The notes: generated by a model not told the origin, from the letters alone. A DNA stretch of 64,000 nucleotides from Piper betle (GCA_033002965.1 JAURVB010014910.1:1-64000); one strand, 5' to 3'; numbered from the stretch's first letter, positions 1-11,424 are shown. Numbers and translations: made by a program.

Positions 1-753
1 TCCACCGCCCCCCCTTCGCCAGCGTCGGGATCCGGCCACGGCCGGCCGGCCGGGGGGTGGGCGGGCTGAGGCGAGGCGGCATGGGGGGCGGAGGCGGAGT
101 GCCGCCGCCGTGGCGGGGAGGGAGGGCGCCCAGATGTGGCCGCCGCCAGATGCGGGGCGAGGCAGGCGCGGCCCAGATCCGGCCGCGATGACCAGGTCCA
201 GCCTGTCGCGGCAGGATCTGGCCGGCGGCGGCCAAGTCCTGGCCGCGGCTGCCCGCGTTCGCCACCAACCGGGATCCGGCCGCCGCCGGCCGGCCGGAGG
301 GTTGGCGAGGCGGGGCGAAGGGCGGCATGGGGCGGAGGCGAGGCGCTGCCGCCGTGGCGGGGAGAGGGAGGGCCCCCCGATCCTGGCGCCGCCCCCCAGA
401 TGCGGGCGGGCAGCTGTGGCCGAGATCTGGCCGCCGCCGGCCAGGTCCGGCCGCGCGACAGGCCGGACCTGGCCGCCGTCCCCCGGCCAGATCTGGCTGG
501 GGGACCGAGCGAGGTCCGGCCTGACGCGGTCAGATCTGGCCGCCCTCCCCCTCCCCCGCCACGGCGGCGGCGCTCTGCCTCCGCCCCTCCATGTCATCTG
601 GACCGTCCTTCTAATCGGATGGTCCAGATCAAAGAGTAAAATTATTTAAAAAAAAAAAAAAAACTAATAAATCTGGGTCGTCCTTGTAATCGGACGGCCC
701 GAGAAACAATGGCGCAGAGAGCCGATTTCCTGCACTCTGGCGCAGGAAATCGG

Positions 754-757
<4 letters not shown>
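1..757. mobile_element. TAF-1: fold-back element, right part only
   Basis: GC-rich block cut off by the window start. It ends in three successive hairpins: an imperfect one at 595-630, one with G.T pairs at about 672-704, and a perfect 15-bp stem with an 8-nt loop at 719-756. The element then runs directly into an (AT)n tract. The interior repeats the short motif TCTGGCCG in both orientations, as TAF-3, TAF-5 and TAF-6 do. Long open frames exist only because the DNA is GC-rich; their protein is low complexity and I do not call a gene. It is assigned to the family by its hairpin order and by the loop GATTACAA (read here as TTCTAATC or TTGTAATC). Confidence 0.7.

Positions 758-813
<56 letters not shown>
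758..813. repeat. (AT)n microsatellite between TAF-1 and TAF-2
   Basis: About 27 AT dinucleotide units, uninterrupted. It separates the right end of TAF-1 from the left end of TAF-2, so two elements share one tract. Confidence 0.97.
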
Positions 814-814
<1 letters not shown>

Positions 815-1034
815 ATATACTGCCATCCGCTACATCAAAATGCAGCGCATTGTGGCAGCGTTTTCAATTTGGGCCGTTGGATCAAAATCCGAACGGCCCA
901 AACATGTTTTTCGGTTTTTTCCCCCTCCCCCGTTTTTCTCCTGAGGTTGCCTTTCACCCTACCGGATTTTACCGTCCCCGCCCTCGCCCCTCCGGCCCTG
1001 CCCCCAGCCCCGCTCGAAGCTGCGGTCCCCCACC
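814..1034. mobile_element. TAF-2: left end and start of GC-rich arm
   Basis: Starts at the (AT)n tract. It shows a hairpin at 868-902 whose stem contains GGGCCGTTGGAT and its near complement, then a C-rich arm. The order and motifs (TGCAGCGCA, CAGCGTTTT, then the hairpin) match the left end of TAF-8 at 59150-59240. The arm stops at an LTR fragment and appears to resume at 4454. GCCCA occurs on both sides of the interruption (1035-1039 and 4454-4458). Confidence 0.6.
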
Positions 1035-1039
1035 GCCCA

Positions 1040-1535
1040 TTTCTGAATGTTTAATTTTGTGTTATTATGTTATTATATTGTGAATGACATGTTCAAATGC
1101 ATGAGACATGATAGAATGTGAAATGATCAGAGTAGCGCAGCAAAAGTGTGATGGGTTAGGACCCAAAGTTCAGAGAATGATGAATATAATAGATTAGAAG
1201 TATGTGTGAATGCTATCGTTGCTATACGTATATATGTTTGAATATACGATTTTGACAGGGTGGCCCCTAATTGCATTTTTAGGGGAAATTCTGTCCCTTT
1301 CATTTTATAATTTTTACAAATTTTGATTGTAATTGTGTTGGTGTGAAATTTAGGTTGCATGTCATCCATGTAGTATCATGTTAGGGTTTTATGAATTTAT
1401 CCATGCATAACAAGTCGTATTTACATCTTAAGACGCCGAGATTGGATCCGTATGAGTTAGGTTCGGGTTAGCCAACCTAACCGGGGCTGGTAACATGCCG
1501 GTTCGGTTCACGAGTGTGAACTGGATTTGGGGGTG
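1040..1535 (+). mobile_element. Large gypsy LTR, truncated 3-prime part (L1)
   Basis: This is the reverse complement of 23953 to about 24460, the end of LTR L3. It includes the conserved stretch around TTGACAGGGTGG and the terminal GGGTGTTAC. It is in plus orientation and lacks the first two-thirds of the LTR. Its terminus is joined head-to-head to LTR L2, which starts at 1536 without its own TGTAACACC. Confidence 0.75.
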
Positions 1536-4453
1536 TTACGGTTCGGCTCACCCGTGAACCGACCCGGAAATGTCACCGGCGACCAAACCGTTTGCTAATC
1601 TACTGGGTTCGGTTAAGCCGACACGGATCTGCCCTCGGCGTCTCAAGATGGAGATGCAAACATGAAATGCATGAATGGGAACGATTGGGTTCTAACGCGG
1701 TCTTACATGCATGCTATGATGTACAAGCAAAAACAAGACAAAATAATAAATGAGAAACCAAAAGAAAATATATACTACTACGTAAAAACGGACAGAGTTT
1801 TCCCTAAAAGTGCAATAAGGGCCAACCTGTCCACAACAATGGTATATAAATATTTTATCAAAATACGACAAAACATAACAATCTACCGCGACATTCCATT
1901 ATTATCTCATTTGTTTTCATCTAAGCCGAGGCTGAACTCCAAGGCTCCCTGCTCATTCACATCTATCCGTTCATTTCATAACAGGCAATTCATCAAAACA
2001 AAAACATTCTAATTATCATTCACACAGCATTAACACACCATCATTATACATTACACGCGGCAGGTACATGTGTGCGCGGTTCCGTGCTGCTCCTCCGCAG
2101 TCCCGACAGCTTTCATCGCTCGCATTCCTCACCTACATATATATAGAAAAACCGTCAGTAACGAGTGTTACCGGCCCGAAAAATAACTAATATCAATCTG
2201 GCACAGGAGAGCAAACTCTCCTGTTGAATGAAAACCATATACTTCCTCAAGAACTCTCATCAGGGCACATACGGGAGCCGTCGCCCTCGGGTCGACAGCG
2301 TCCCCCTTTCTTTCTCATTCTCATACCTTGGTCATTTCTCTATCGCTTCTCACATCAAATCTCATTCCTTTCCGCCCTCTACACCTTCCATATTACTCCT
2401 GGCCTTGAGCACGAAGGCCGAGCACTCTCAGGCAGTCGCCTTTAGTACCCTTTGAAACCACAAGTCTGGACATGCGCTGCATTGCAGTACCCGTGAACCT
2501 CCACACTTCTCCGGGTTTGAGGAACTCAAAGGTGGAGTTGTCAGGATCCCTCGGGAATGAAACGGCCCGCACACCATTCCAGAGCCCACTATCGACTCAC
2601 ACGTGCCCGCTCGCGTAGCACGGTAGTCGGATTTCCCTCATCCAATCTCTCACTGAAAACGCGAAAACTATACATATATATAGGGCTAGGTTGGGATTTA
2701 TACAATAGGCCCGAAGGCATCGTGAGCTGGATCTGAAGTTCGAAAACAAACTCGAGGAATCTCATCCTCGAGGGTTATTAATCCGGAAAATCGTTGGCTA
2801 AATGGCCCGAGTTAAGTGGGATCCGATAAAACGCCACTTAACTCGTCTTGCACATGATAAATCAAATACACAATAGAGTAGCGTAAAAACAGAGAACGAG
2901 TCCTAAACGGACCTGGTAGAAGCTCCAAACGGGTCCACGCGCCTAGGCGGCGAGCTCCTACACCGTACCTACACAATCAAGCTAAAAACTAACGCCCGCA
3001 TGATGAATCACACATCCTATAGCATGCACACACAATCAACACAATCACACATCAATCAACACACATCAACCTATATCAATTCTAGCAAGTCTACTTAGGC
3101 TAGTTTGCATTAGATCATGATCATTACCTAGTTACCCTAATTAGTTTCTTAGCCTCCATTTTTAACACCACTCAATCAAACAAATTTCATATTTTATCCT
3201 TAATCAAATCTACATTTATATATATTATTATAACACACAATTCACCAATCCTAGAATGCAATTCTAATAATCAATACTTTCAAATAATTAAGTTAAAATA
3301 AATTATACCTCGCGTCGTCGAAAATCAGCGACGGCTAGGGTTTCCATTTCGTGGCTCGAAACTCGAATTCGGCACCTAGCGGCGTCCGAAGTCCTATCAG
3401 ATTGGACCGGGTGCGTTCGGCGGATGATCAGGCGAATTTCCCACGAATCCAATTTTCCGGCGGTTCCGGCGGTTTTCCAGCGAGTGTCGGCAGTTTTCCG
3501 GCGGATTCCGGCAGTTTTTCGGCGATGGTTCGGGACGGGGCAATTAGGGGGTCTATCGGCACCAGCTCGACGAGCTTGGTCCAATGGTGGTGTCAAACAA
3601 AGCAGCCGGGGCGGCGATGGCTGTCGGCGGCTGGCGTTGAAAATGCGGTGGCGGCGGCGTGCTCCGATCGGGGCTGCGGCCGGCCTCGACGGCGGTCGGG
3701 ATGATGGGGGAAACGTCGGCGACAGCGAGGGGGTGGTCGTCGGGGTCACAGCGGCGGCGGCGTGGCCAAGACGGTGGCGAATCTGACGAGGGAGGGTGTC
3801 GCGGCTTGTGGGGCGATTCTGGCGTCGTGGCGGCGAGACGGTGGCCGGGGTGGGTCGTGGCGGCACGACGACTGCACAGCAGGGTGGGGCGGCGTTGATC
3901 GGCGGCAGCACGGCGTCGACAGCGGCGGCGGCGGCGACAACAGCACACAACGGCGGCGAGGGTTTTGGGAGGGTAAGTGTCGGGAGGGAGAAAAATACCC
4001 TCAATGGCAGTTTCGTAATTAAGTATTGACTCGATTCCTACTCGAGTCAAAATAATAACTAGTTCGTAATAAATTCTAAAAAAAATCTAGAAAAATATGG
4101 AAAAATCCCATAAAATTAAACAAACACAACAACATCCAAATGACATGCTCTATAACTAATAACCCACCCGAATATAATCCAACGCGTCCTAATGCGTTAT
4201 TCGGCCTAAAACTATTCTGCGATAAAATAAAAATAACAATCAATACTGTATACCTCCATATACTTGATAACCCATTTTTCATCATCTTTTAGACGTTATC
4301 ATCATACACTTGAGCATACATGACCCTCATCGCTCATAACTCACAGCTGGCCTCAACTCAGCTCGCGGTCCATGAAGCTGACTCGACTCGAACCAACGGT
4401 TGAACTGACTGGCTCACTCCCGTAAAACTCTGACTCGAGTCACGGGTTTTACA
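1536..4453 (-). mobile_element. Large gypsy LTR, nearly complete (L2)
   Basis: About 2.9 kb and very similar along its length to the solo LTR at 60202-63021. It ends at 4453 in GGGTTTTACA, the reverse complement of the LTR start TGTAAAACCC. The element sense is minus because, at LTR L3, the internal 3-prime end lies next to the TGTAAAACCC end. It contains a GC-rich block at 3303-3990 followed by a GACTCG...CGAGTC motif near 4027-4050. Open frames at 3303-4050 are low-complexity GC-rich translation in the LTR, not a gene. The first ~10 bases are missing at the junction with L1. Confidence 0.8.
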
Positions 4454-4790
4454 GCCCACTTCCACCCCTAGCTGCGTTTCCCCCTCGGCCCCCCTGCCTG
4501 GGTGAGCCGCGACCCCCCTGCCCGGGCGAGCCGCAGCCCCCCTACCCGGGCGAGCTGCAGCCCCCCCTGCCCCGGGCAGAGCCGCGGCCCGCCCCTACCC
4601 CTGCCCAAAGCCGTGGTCTCCCTGCCCCAGCTCGGCGTGCGGCCACCCTACCCTGCCCGAAGTCGCATCCCCCTGCCGCCCCCGCCCGCAGCCATGCCCC
4701 CCTCTCGCCCCCCTGCGGGCGGCCGGCGGCGAGGTCGCCGGCGGTGGAGTGGTGCAGCAGAACCAGAGGGTGGGGAAAGAAACAGGGGAG
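4454..4790. mobile_element. TAF-2: GC-rich arm, continued
   Basis: C-rich arm with repeated CCGGGCGAGCCGC-like units. It ends in the GGCCGGCGGCGAGGTCGC block also seen at 59640-59670 (TAF-8) and, inverted, at 58545-58570 (TAF-7) and 63640-63665 (TAF-8). No gene. Confidence 0.55.
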
Positions 4791-5534
4791 GGTAGTTTTG
4801 TAATAAAAATTTGACTCGCTCCGACTCAAGTCAAAGTTTTTATTATGAAATAAATATTAAAAAATAAAATAATTTCGTAATAAAAACTTGACTAAGTCCC
4901 GACTAAAGTCAATATTATGAAATAATTTTTTTAAAAAATAAAATATTTTCATAATAAAAACCTAACTTGATCCAGCGCAAGGGATGTCTGGGGTGATGGC
5001 AATTTCATAATAAAAACTTGACTCATTCCCGACTCGAGTCAAGTTTTTATCACAAAATTATTTTTTAAAAAATAAAATAATTTCGTAATAAAAACTTGAC
5101 TCGTTCCTAACTCGAATAAATATTAAGAAATAAATTAAAAAAATAAATTAAAATAATTTCGTAATAAAAACATTAATCACTCCCGACTAAATTCAATATT
5201 TCGTAATAAAAACTTGTCTTGAGTCGGGAGATAGTCACCCGCTAGCGACCTCGAGAGCGAGTCACACTTTTATTATAAAATTATTATTATATATATATAT
5301 ATTTATTTATTTAATTTATTTTATAACAGTGGCTTGAATCTAGAGCGGGTTAATTTTTATAATAAAAATTTGACTCGATCCCGACTCGAGTCAATATTAC
5401 AAAATAAATGCCGAAAATATAAAAAAATACAGGAAAATATCATAAAATAAAATAATCGAATTATAATGAATTATTTTATTTTATAGTATGTTACCCTATT
5501 TTGTTCATATTTTAAAATAAAAACTTGACTCGAT
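4791..5534. repeat. AT-rich minisatellite with GACTCGAGTC motifs (TAF-2 core)
   Basis: Irregular tandem units of roughly 60-75 bp, each with a stretch like TTTTGTAATAAAAACTTGAC, a GACTCG...CGAGTC near-palindrome and a T/A-rich spacer. Homologous units occur at 58260-58505, 59715-60196 and 63027-63590. A perfect restriction-like palindrome recurs in many units but copies are eroded. No coding potential. Confidence 0.8.
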
Positions 5535-5870
5535 CCCGCGGCGGGGGTGGGTGGTGTGGGCGAGGGGGTGGCTGGGGGCGGAGGGCCGCCGATTCTAGCG
5601 ATGGCGGAGTGCGGGGGGCAGGAATCGGCGGTGGTGGGGAGGGGGGGTTGGTGTTGTAGCAGCGCGCGGCGGGCGATGGCCAGGCTGGGGGAGGAGGGCG
5701 GTGGACTGGGGCCGTGTCTGGGGGCGGAAGGCATGGGGGGCGCCACGGCGGCGGGCGGTGGCGCCTGGCGGGGCGCGCGCGGGCGGTCGCGGGCGGGTGC
5801 GTGGGTGGGCGGTCCTGGGCAGGTTGGGAGGGTCCGGCCGAAGGGTAGACGGGTCGATCACAGAATTAGT
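5535..5870. mobile_element. TAF-2: probable right GC-rich arm
   Basis: G-rich block of the opposite strand polarity to 4454-4790, as expected of a fold-back arm. It ends near 5870 in ordinary T-rich DNA. I found no terminal hairpin or (TA)n tract here, so the right end is either eroded or misassigned. An alternative is a GC-rich first exon or promoter of an unseen gene. Confidence 0.35.
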
Positions 5871-6540
5871 GGGTGGATTTTTTTATGTTTTTTTTTGCTT
5901 GGATTCTTATTAGGACCTTAGCTGTATTTGTAGCTGGCTCTTAGTGGGAAAATGATTGTTTGAATACTTTATGGATGGGAGATGATGCTTGTAGATTATT
6001 TGTTTTCGTGAGAGATTGTGAGAGGTGTATCTGGCCTTAGGTAAGTGGTTGATATGTATCAGTTTGGGCTGCTCGTTTCCGTTTTTGCGAGGGTGGAATC
6101 TCTAATTCTTCGATGTGCCTCGGACATTCCCATCGGTCACGGTTAGAATTTTTGACTTTCAGCGCCTGAAATTTCAATTGATGTTTTTGAAGGTGGAAGT
6201 GAACGTGATATAGTTATTTTTTCGTAATATCGATTGAAAACATGTTTAACATTGGCCACATCGTTAATATTAGTATTAGAGTCCAAGTAGTCTAAGTGAT
6301 TTATTTTTTATAAATAAGGGTGTAAGTGACCACTTAAAAAAAATGGATGAAAATGATCATTTTAAAAAACAAGAGATGTAAGCGATCATTTCCGCCGATA
6401 GGAGGGAGTCCCCGTGGCTTTTACTATAAAATTTAAATTAAATAAAAAAATACCATTAATTATAAATCCCTAAACCAACCTGGATACTTTAAGGCTGCAC
6501 AAGGGTTCACGATTTCAGGGCCCACTAGTGCAGGTTCAGT
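5871..6540. other. Intergenic, nothing recognised
   Basis: T-rich DNA without a coding pattern or clear repeat. It could be an intron or leader of the gene downstream, but nothing in it proves that. Confidence 0.5.
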
Positions 6541-6790
6541 AACGGTTGGAACCGGTAACCCGGTTGCTCACCCCCACTGACCTAAACTTGCGGACAACTC
6601 GCCGCTCGACAAAGAGATCGACGGTGGCGGAGGGCGGGGCGTCGCCTGTTGTTCGGTTGTTGGGGAAGAAGGTTTGTGCGCGGCTCCTTCCCCGTTTCCC
6701 CCTTTCTCTTGCGGGCAGAGTTTCCGATTCCGCCAGGCTTTCGTATGAGCAAGGTGAAATTGACTACTCACCGGTATTCTTCTCAGTTTA
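6541..6790 (+). promoter_or_regulatory. Possible 5-prime exon or promoter region of the GCD1-like gene
   Basis: A short GC-rich island in AT-rich surroundings, with plausible splice signals (GGGCAG followed by AGTTTCC, and GCAAG followed by GTGAAA near 6752). It is the only CpG-rich, unrepeated DNA upstream of the gene starting at 9147, so it may hold the transcription start and leader exons. This is inference; no product is claimed. Confidence 0.25.
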
Positions 6791-7137
6791 ATGATGCATC
6801 TTGTGCTAAATTTGTCGAGTAATTGAATTTGTTCAAATTTTGATTTATTTGTTAATCTTAATAGTAATTGGCTATGTTAGTTGTGTTCAAAATTCTTCTG
6901 CAACAATGCTGCAGTGAATGAGAGGATCACGTCGAAAAATGACTTGAGAAGACAGAAGTTCAATTGCTGAAACATAGTTATTATATATTTTGGTGTCAAC
7001 AATGACTTGGTATTAACTACGTCAATGTCTCTGCCATAAAAAATTTTCTTATTTGTAATTGCATGGATTCTCATTTGGGATCCATGCTCCGACACTAGTT
7101 GGGTATGAGGTAGATGAAGATGAAACGAAGACAAATG
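6791..7137. other. Non-coding stretch, nothing recognised
   Basis: AT-rich DNA between the GC-rich island and the 71-bp repeats. No reading frame or repeat is evident. Confidence 0.5.
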
Positions 7138-7665
7138 ACTTGGTATTGTATAACATGATATCTTTGGTATCTACTTTTGTATTTTTCTTAGTCTGGTGAT
7201 TGAAATAACCACTAAAATGTATATACCATGACATGTTTGGTGCCTACCTTAGTACTTCTTGAGTTTGATGATTGAAATAAGGACTTCAAATGGTATGTAA
7301 CATGATATGTTCGGTATCTACTTCGGAGTTTGGTGATTGAAATAACGACTAATATGTGCCTAAAATGATATGTTTGGTGTCTACTTTAGTATGTCTTGAG
7401 TTTGTTGATTGAAATAATGACTCTAATCTATTTAACATGATATGTTTGGCATCAAATTAGTTACTTTTAAGTCAGCAATTGAAAGAACAACCAAAATGTA
7501 TGTAACATGATATTTTTGTTATCTACTTTAGTATTTCTTAAATTTGGCGGTTGAAATATTGACTAAAATGTATGTGAAATTTTGGTGATTGAAATAATGA
7601 CTAAAATCTATGTATATGTGTTTGGTTTTTTCTTCAGTACTTTAAGGTTTGGTGATTCGAAAGAT
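7138..7665. repeat. Tandem repeat, period about 71 bp
   Basis: Seven degenerate copies of a unit containing ACATGATATGTTTGGT and GATTGAAATAATGACT. The GATTGAAATA core falls near 7198, 7269, 7335, 7407, 7477, 7548 and 7587, giving spacings of 71, 66, 72, 70, 71 and 39 bp. It lies upstream of, or in a leader intron of, the GCD1-like gene. Confidence 0.9.
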
Positions 7666-9146
7666 AATGACTTGTTAAGGTAAAATTCCGCGAACCCTTG
7701 GATAAGGATTTTGATTCTTAAGATTTCTAAGCATGAGTTGGCTTTTTACAACATGTAGATTATTCTGGATGGTTATGTGTATGTCATAGAGGCATGATTA
7801 CACTTGCGTCATGAGGATCATATCACACAAGTGCATGTTTATCTCTGGTTGTCATGGACTGTATTGTGGTGGAGTAAAATATAATCCACTATTTAATTTT
7901 GAAAAATAGTGGAGAAAGGTCACGGAGATATATAAGCCTACATTTTCAACCACGGACGAAAAGGTTAACTTTAAATAGAAAATATGCAATTGTTTTTCAG
8001 CCACGGAGTAAGATCTAACTTTGATTAACAGTGAATGAAAGTAATTTTTATAGTGACCTATATTACTTTATATATATATATTATATATATTATCTCCTAA
8101 CATTTTTTGTGAGCTGTGGGATAAGTTAGGAGGTTCTTACTTCTCTAAAGTGGCTGAGATTGTTCCCACGAATCCTTAGTTGTAATTGGAGAAATTAGGT
8201 ATCAATTGACACCTTCTCCAATGTATTTTCTAATTTTCAATGCTTGAAGAAGAAGAAAAGATAACAAGAACAAGAGATAATCTAAAAAAAAGTCTTTATT
8301 GCTGAAAACTGAAAATTGAATTAAAAAGTTCTATTATATGACTCCTTATATTGAAGAAAACTTTCCTACTAATACTAGGAATTCAACTCCAACTAAAATA
8401 TGAAGCTAATATTTGCTTCCTACTGAAATAAGAAACTAAATCAGGAATCAAACTCTTACTAAATTATGACTCAATCCAAAACTGAAATAACTAAAAGCAG
8501 TTATTGACTAAGACTTGAGCTAGTCATTTAGGACTCTTCTGGAGGAGTCGATCTTGTGCCCTTCCTTCCTCTTATAAGACTTGATCAAATTAGGATGATC
8601 AATCTTCTTGTGGAATAAGTCTTCTATTTTTCTAGATTATTAGGTTTGTCATGGGAAGAGTCCATGCAAGGGATGACTTCATGGGAGAGGCTTGCCAATA
8701 ACAACTTAAACCTCTGCTATTTTGTGTATGTGCATGCTATTGTTTATGGCTTCACTATTCTTTAGTTTTTGCATTACTTTTTTGTGGACAAGCAATCATA
8801 TTAAGACTTAAAAAGAAACTAATTTCTTCAAACACTATTTTTTTAGGCTTCAAAAAAATTATAATTCTAAGAAAGAAATTGCTGTAAAATTTTATGAAGT
8901 TTATATAGAAAATTTTCTTTTGTAAGAAAACACCCTAGGAAGCTTTTCCTATGCATACATATATTCACCTGACATCAATCTTTCATCTACTCTGGCTGCT
9001 GTGGCCATGATCACAGTTCAAATGGTTTCAAAAGAAAACTACCTTATGCATTTTCCCTTTTGTTATCATTCCATTTCACTAATGTGATGAGTGTATTTGA
9101 TTATGACTAGCACAGCTTGTAAGTTTGAGAACCAGGAATTAGCGAA
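7666..9146. other. Upstream region of the GCD1-like gene, nothing recognised
   Basis: AT-rich DNA with short TA runs (8070-8095) and no convincing coding frame. Regulatory content cannot be read from sequence alone. Confidence 0.5.
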
Positions 9147-10564
9147 ATGGCTCAAAGGATATACTTGTGGATGATGTCATCATTTATGAAGAAATCTGAA
9201 TTGCAGATTTTGTCATCAACCTGTAGGAGGTAAACAATTGCATATTGTCTCGTCTTGTTCAATTATACTTCATTTTTTATAAACCTATTTTGAATATAGA
9301 GCTGATGTTTTCCATTTTCATTTGGATATAAGCACCTTGCCCAGATTAGATTTTGCTTGTGCTTCTCTACGTGGTACTTTGGGCCAGTGTTTGAGAGAAA
9401 GATACTGGCTGCATTTGCAAGGTCTTTCTGAAACCTTTCTTTTTCTATTGTTAATTATTGAAAGTTTTTATTAACTCAGGGAGATTCTATCCTTGTGTGA
9501 AGAGTATTCACACTATTGAAGAGTTACACGCAAGTTACTCCTTAATCACATATGCATCTCTTGGATAAAAACAAAATATTATATAGTGACTTACATGAGA
9601 GAATTTTTCCGCCGCTCTTCAAATCAGTTGTTAGCTTTTAATTTATTATTATTAGGTATAAAAAATCATTTCTTGAAATGGTTTGTTGAGTTTTTATTCA
9701 TCCTTAAATTTTTAGATTGCTTTTATATAGCAAGCTCTATCTTTCTCATATGTTCTTATCTTGTCATCACTTGTGATGCTTTGCAGGTCATACATATTCT
9801 CGTGGAAGAACACACTACAACCTATTTGATAAAGGCAAACCTGCAAACAAGGATTCCCAAAAGGCATGGAGCAATACGGACGAAGAGACCTCATTGTGGA
9901 CTGAGAGTGATGAAGATCAAAGTGATATTGATCATTCCCACATAAAAGACGAGGCTAAGAGATTAGAAAAAGAAGCAGAAGCAAGGGCAAATCTCATCGA
10001 TGCTGATGATAGTGATGAACTTAGAAGTGTATGGTCTGGAAGTGATGAGGAGAAAACTTTATGGACTGGTAGTGAGGGTGATGATGATGACGATATTCCA
10101 AGTGAGCCATATCCAAATGAGCGTAGTGATCCATATATCGATAAATTGTTTGAATTTGAAGAGATGCCAAAATACAGAACAATCTCAGAATTATTAAAAG
10201 CAGAGAATGAACCACCTGAGCTTTCACCTGGGAAGCAAGCTAGGAAAATTGCTGTAGAAAATGCATTAAAGAAACTAAAGAAGGGACCAGATGGGCGATA
10301 TACAAATGTGTGGGAGGTTGTAAGTGATATAGATATCCTCATAGGGGCCTTTGAAAATATTGTTTCTGGACCTGAATATGCTGAACTGAGAGAAGGTGGC
10401 CCCAAAAACTAAACATGCAGTTCTTCAAGGATATACAAGCTCGCATGAGAGATCCTAATTTCAAGTTTTCTCCTGAGCTGAAGTTGAAGCCAAAAAGCAA
10501 ACTAGTATCTAAAAAGAAATGGCAGAAAGCACAAGCTAGGCGAAGGAAAGCCGAAAGACGGTAA
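9147..10564 (+). CDS. GCD1: GCD1-like mitochondrial protein, with an apparent -1 frameshift
   Basis: My model has three exons: 9147-9229, 9333-9421 and 9787-10564, with GT/AG introns and matching phases (the GGT codon is split across intron 2). It would encode about 316 residues. The first ~50 residues are Arg/Ser-rich and nearly free of acidic residues (MAQRIYLWMMSSFMKKS...), as in a mitochondrial presequence. A middle acidic part has two similar motifs, SLWTESDEDQ and TLWTGSEGDD. The conserved C-terminal part contains YIDKLFEFEE, LSPGKQARK, GPDGRYTNVWEV and ILIGAFENIVSGPEYAEL, and ends Arg/Lys-rich (WQKAQARRRKAERR). I associate this block from memory with plant GAMETE CELL DEFECTIVE 1, a mitochondrial protein needed for gametes and embryos. 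At 10404-10408 the run AAAAA gives a stop after GGPKN; six A would continue in frame through NMQFFKDIQARMRDPNF to TAA at 10562. The start exon is inferred. The 71-bp repeats lie upstream. Confidence 0.65.
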
Positions 10565-11005
10565 TAAGCACACACATGGTCTGTCTGTAAGGTAAGTGTA
10601 TAGCCAGTAATTGCTGGAATTCTCTGAATTGGATACAACTCTGTATCATGGTCTCTGTGCATCTTCTTTGTCTTGATTAAAGGAATGTGGTTCTATTTCT
10701 TTTGAAATATTGGAAAAGAAATGTTTTCAGGCTTGACCATAGTTCTTACGTGCATGAGCTGAAATCTTTGCAAAAAGTTATTTTTCTTTGACTTCTATTT
10801 TCTGGAGTTTAATCACACTTTTCAAAGAACAAACAGTTTGCATGTTAGCTGTCTGTTTTAACCCCAGTAGCATCTTATACATCAGTCTCCAAACCTTGTC
10901 ATCCGTTTGTTTTTACTTGTTGCAATGCAACTGACCCCTTCCAGCTCACTCTCCATTGCTTTCCACTTCTCCGAGCACAGCGAATTTCCGACCACGTTAT
11001 TCACC
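10565..11005. other. Downstream region of the GCD1-like gene
   Basis: Probable 3-prime UTR and intergenic DNA. AT-rich, no further reading frame recognised. Confidence 0.4.
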
Positions 11006-11049
11006 ATGACCACTCTTAGACTTCGGAGGCTAGCTTCTTCAAATCCTCC

Positions 11050-11424
11050 ATGGGCAGCTCAGCTCTGATAAGGACGCCAGTGAGGAAGCAGTCGAGAAAG
11101 ATATTCAAGGAGGAGGTGGAGGAGAAGGCGCAGCCGGTGGAGCAGAAACCTAGGAGGGCAACGGACTACAGAGCATTTGGTGAAGAGGAACGCCTCCACT
11201 ACTTGAATATGCCAGACCTGCCCTTGGAGAAGGTGACAAGGTTGGTAAATGTGATCGATCTGCTCTTCCACTTGCCCAATGACACTCAGCATTGCATCTT
11301 CCATGAACGGCGGCTTCTAAACTCAAGAATTGGGAGGAGAAGAAGATGGTGGTGTGTGAGCTGGGAAGGAGAAGAGTACGAGTGTTTGTCTATGCATGTA
11401 TGTATATGGACAATAGCTAAGTAG
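11050..11424 (+). CDS. Hypothetical ORF, 124 codons, possible gene remnant
   Basis: It begins MGSSALIRTPVRKQSRK, has a charged stretch rich in Glu/Lys, then DYRAFGEEERLHYLNMPDLP, and ends in Arg/Trp-rich sequence that looks like read-through. Just upstream, in another frame, an ATG at 11006 opens a short Arg/Leu/Ser-rich stretch (MTTLRLRRLASSNPPWAAQL) resembling an organelle presequence before a stop. The two pieces may be one frameshifted organellar gene. I do not recognise the family. Confidence 0.25.
   Translation: MGSSALIRTPVRKQSRKIFKEEVEEKAQPVEQKPRRATDYRAFGEEERLHYLNMPDLPLEKVTRLVNVIDLLFHLPNDTQHCIFHERRLLNSRIGRRRRWWCVSWEGEEYECLSMHVCIWTIAK

Noticed and set aside
3303..4050. Overlapping frames up to 233 codons in the LTR L2, repeated at 61950-62864 in L6 and 26039-26498 in L3
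   Set aside because: They lie in the GC-rich block of LTRs, are not conserved as protein between copies and have no domain.
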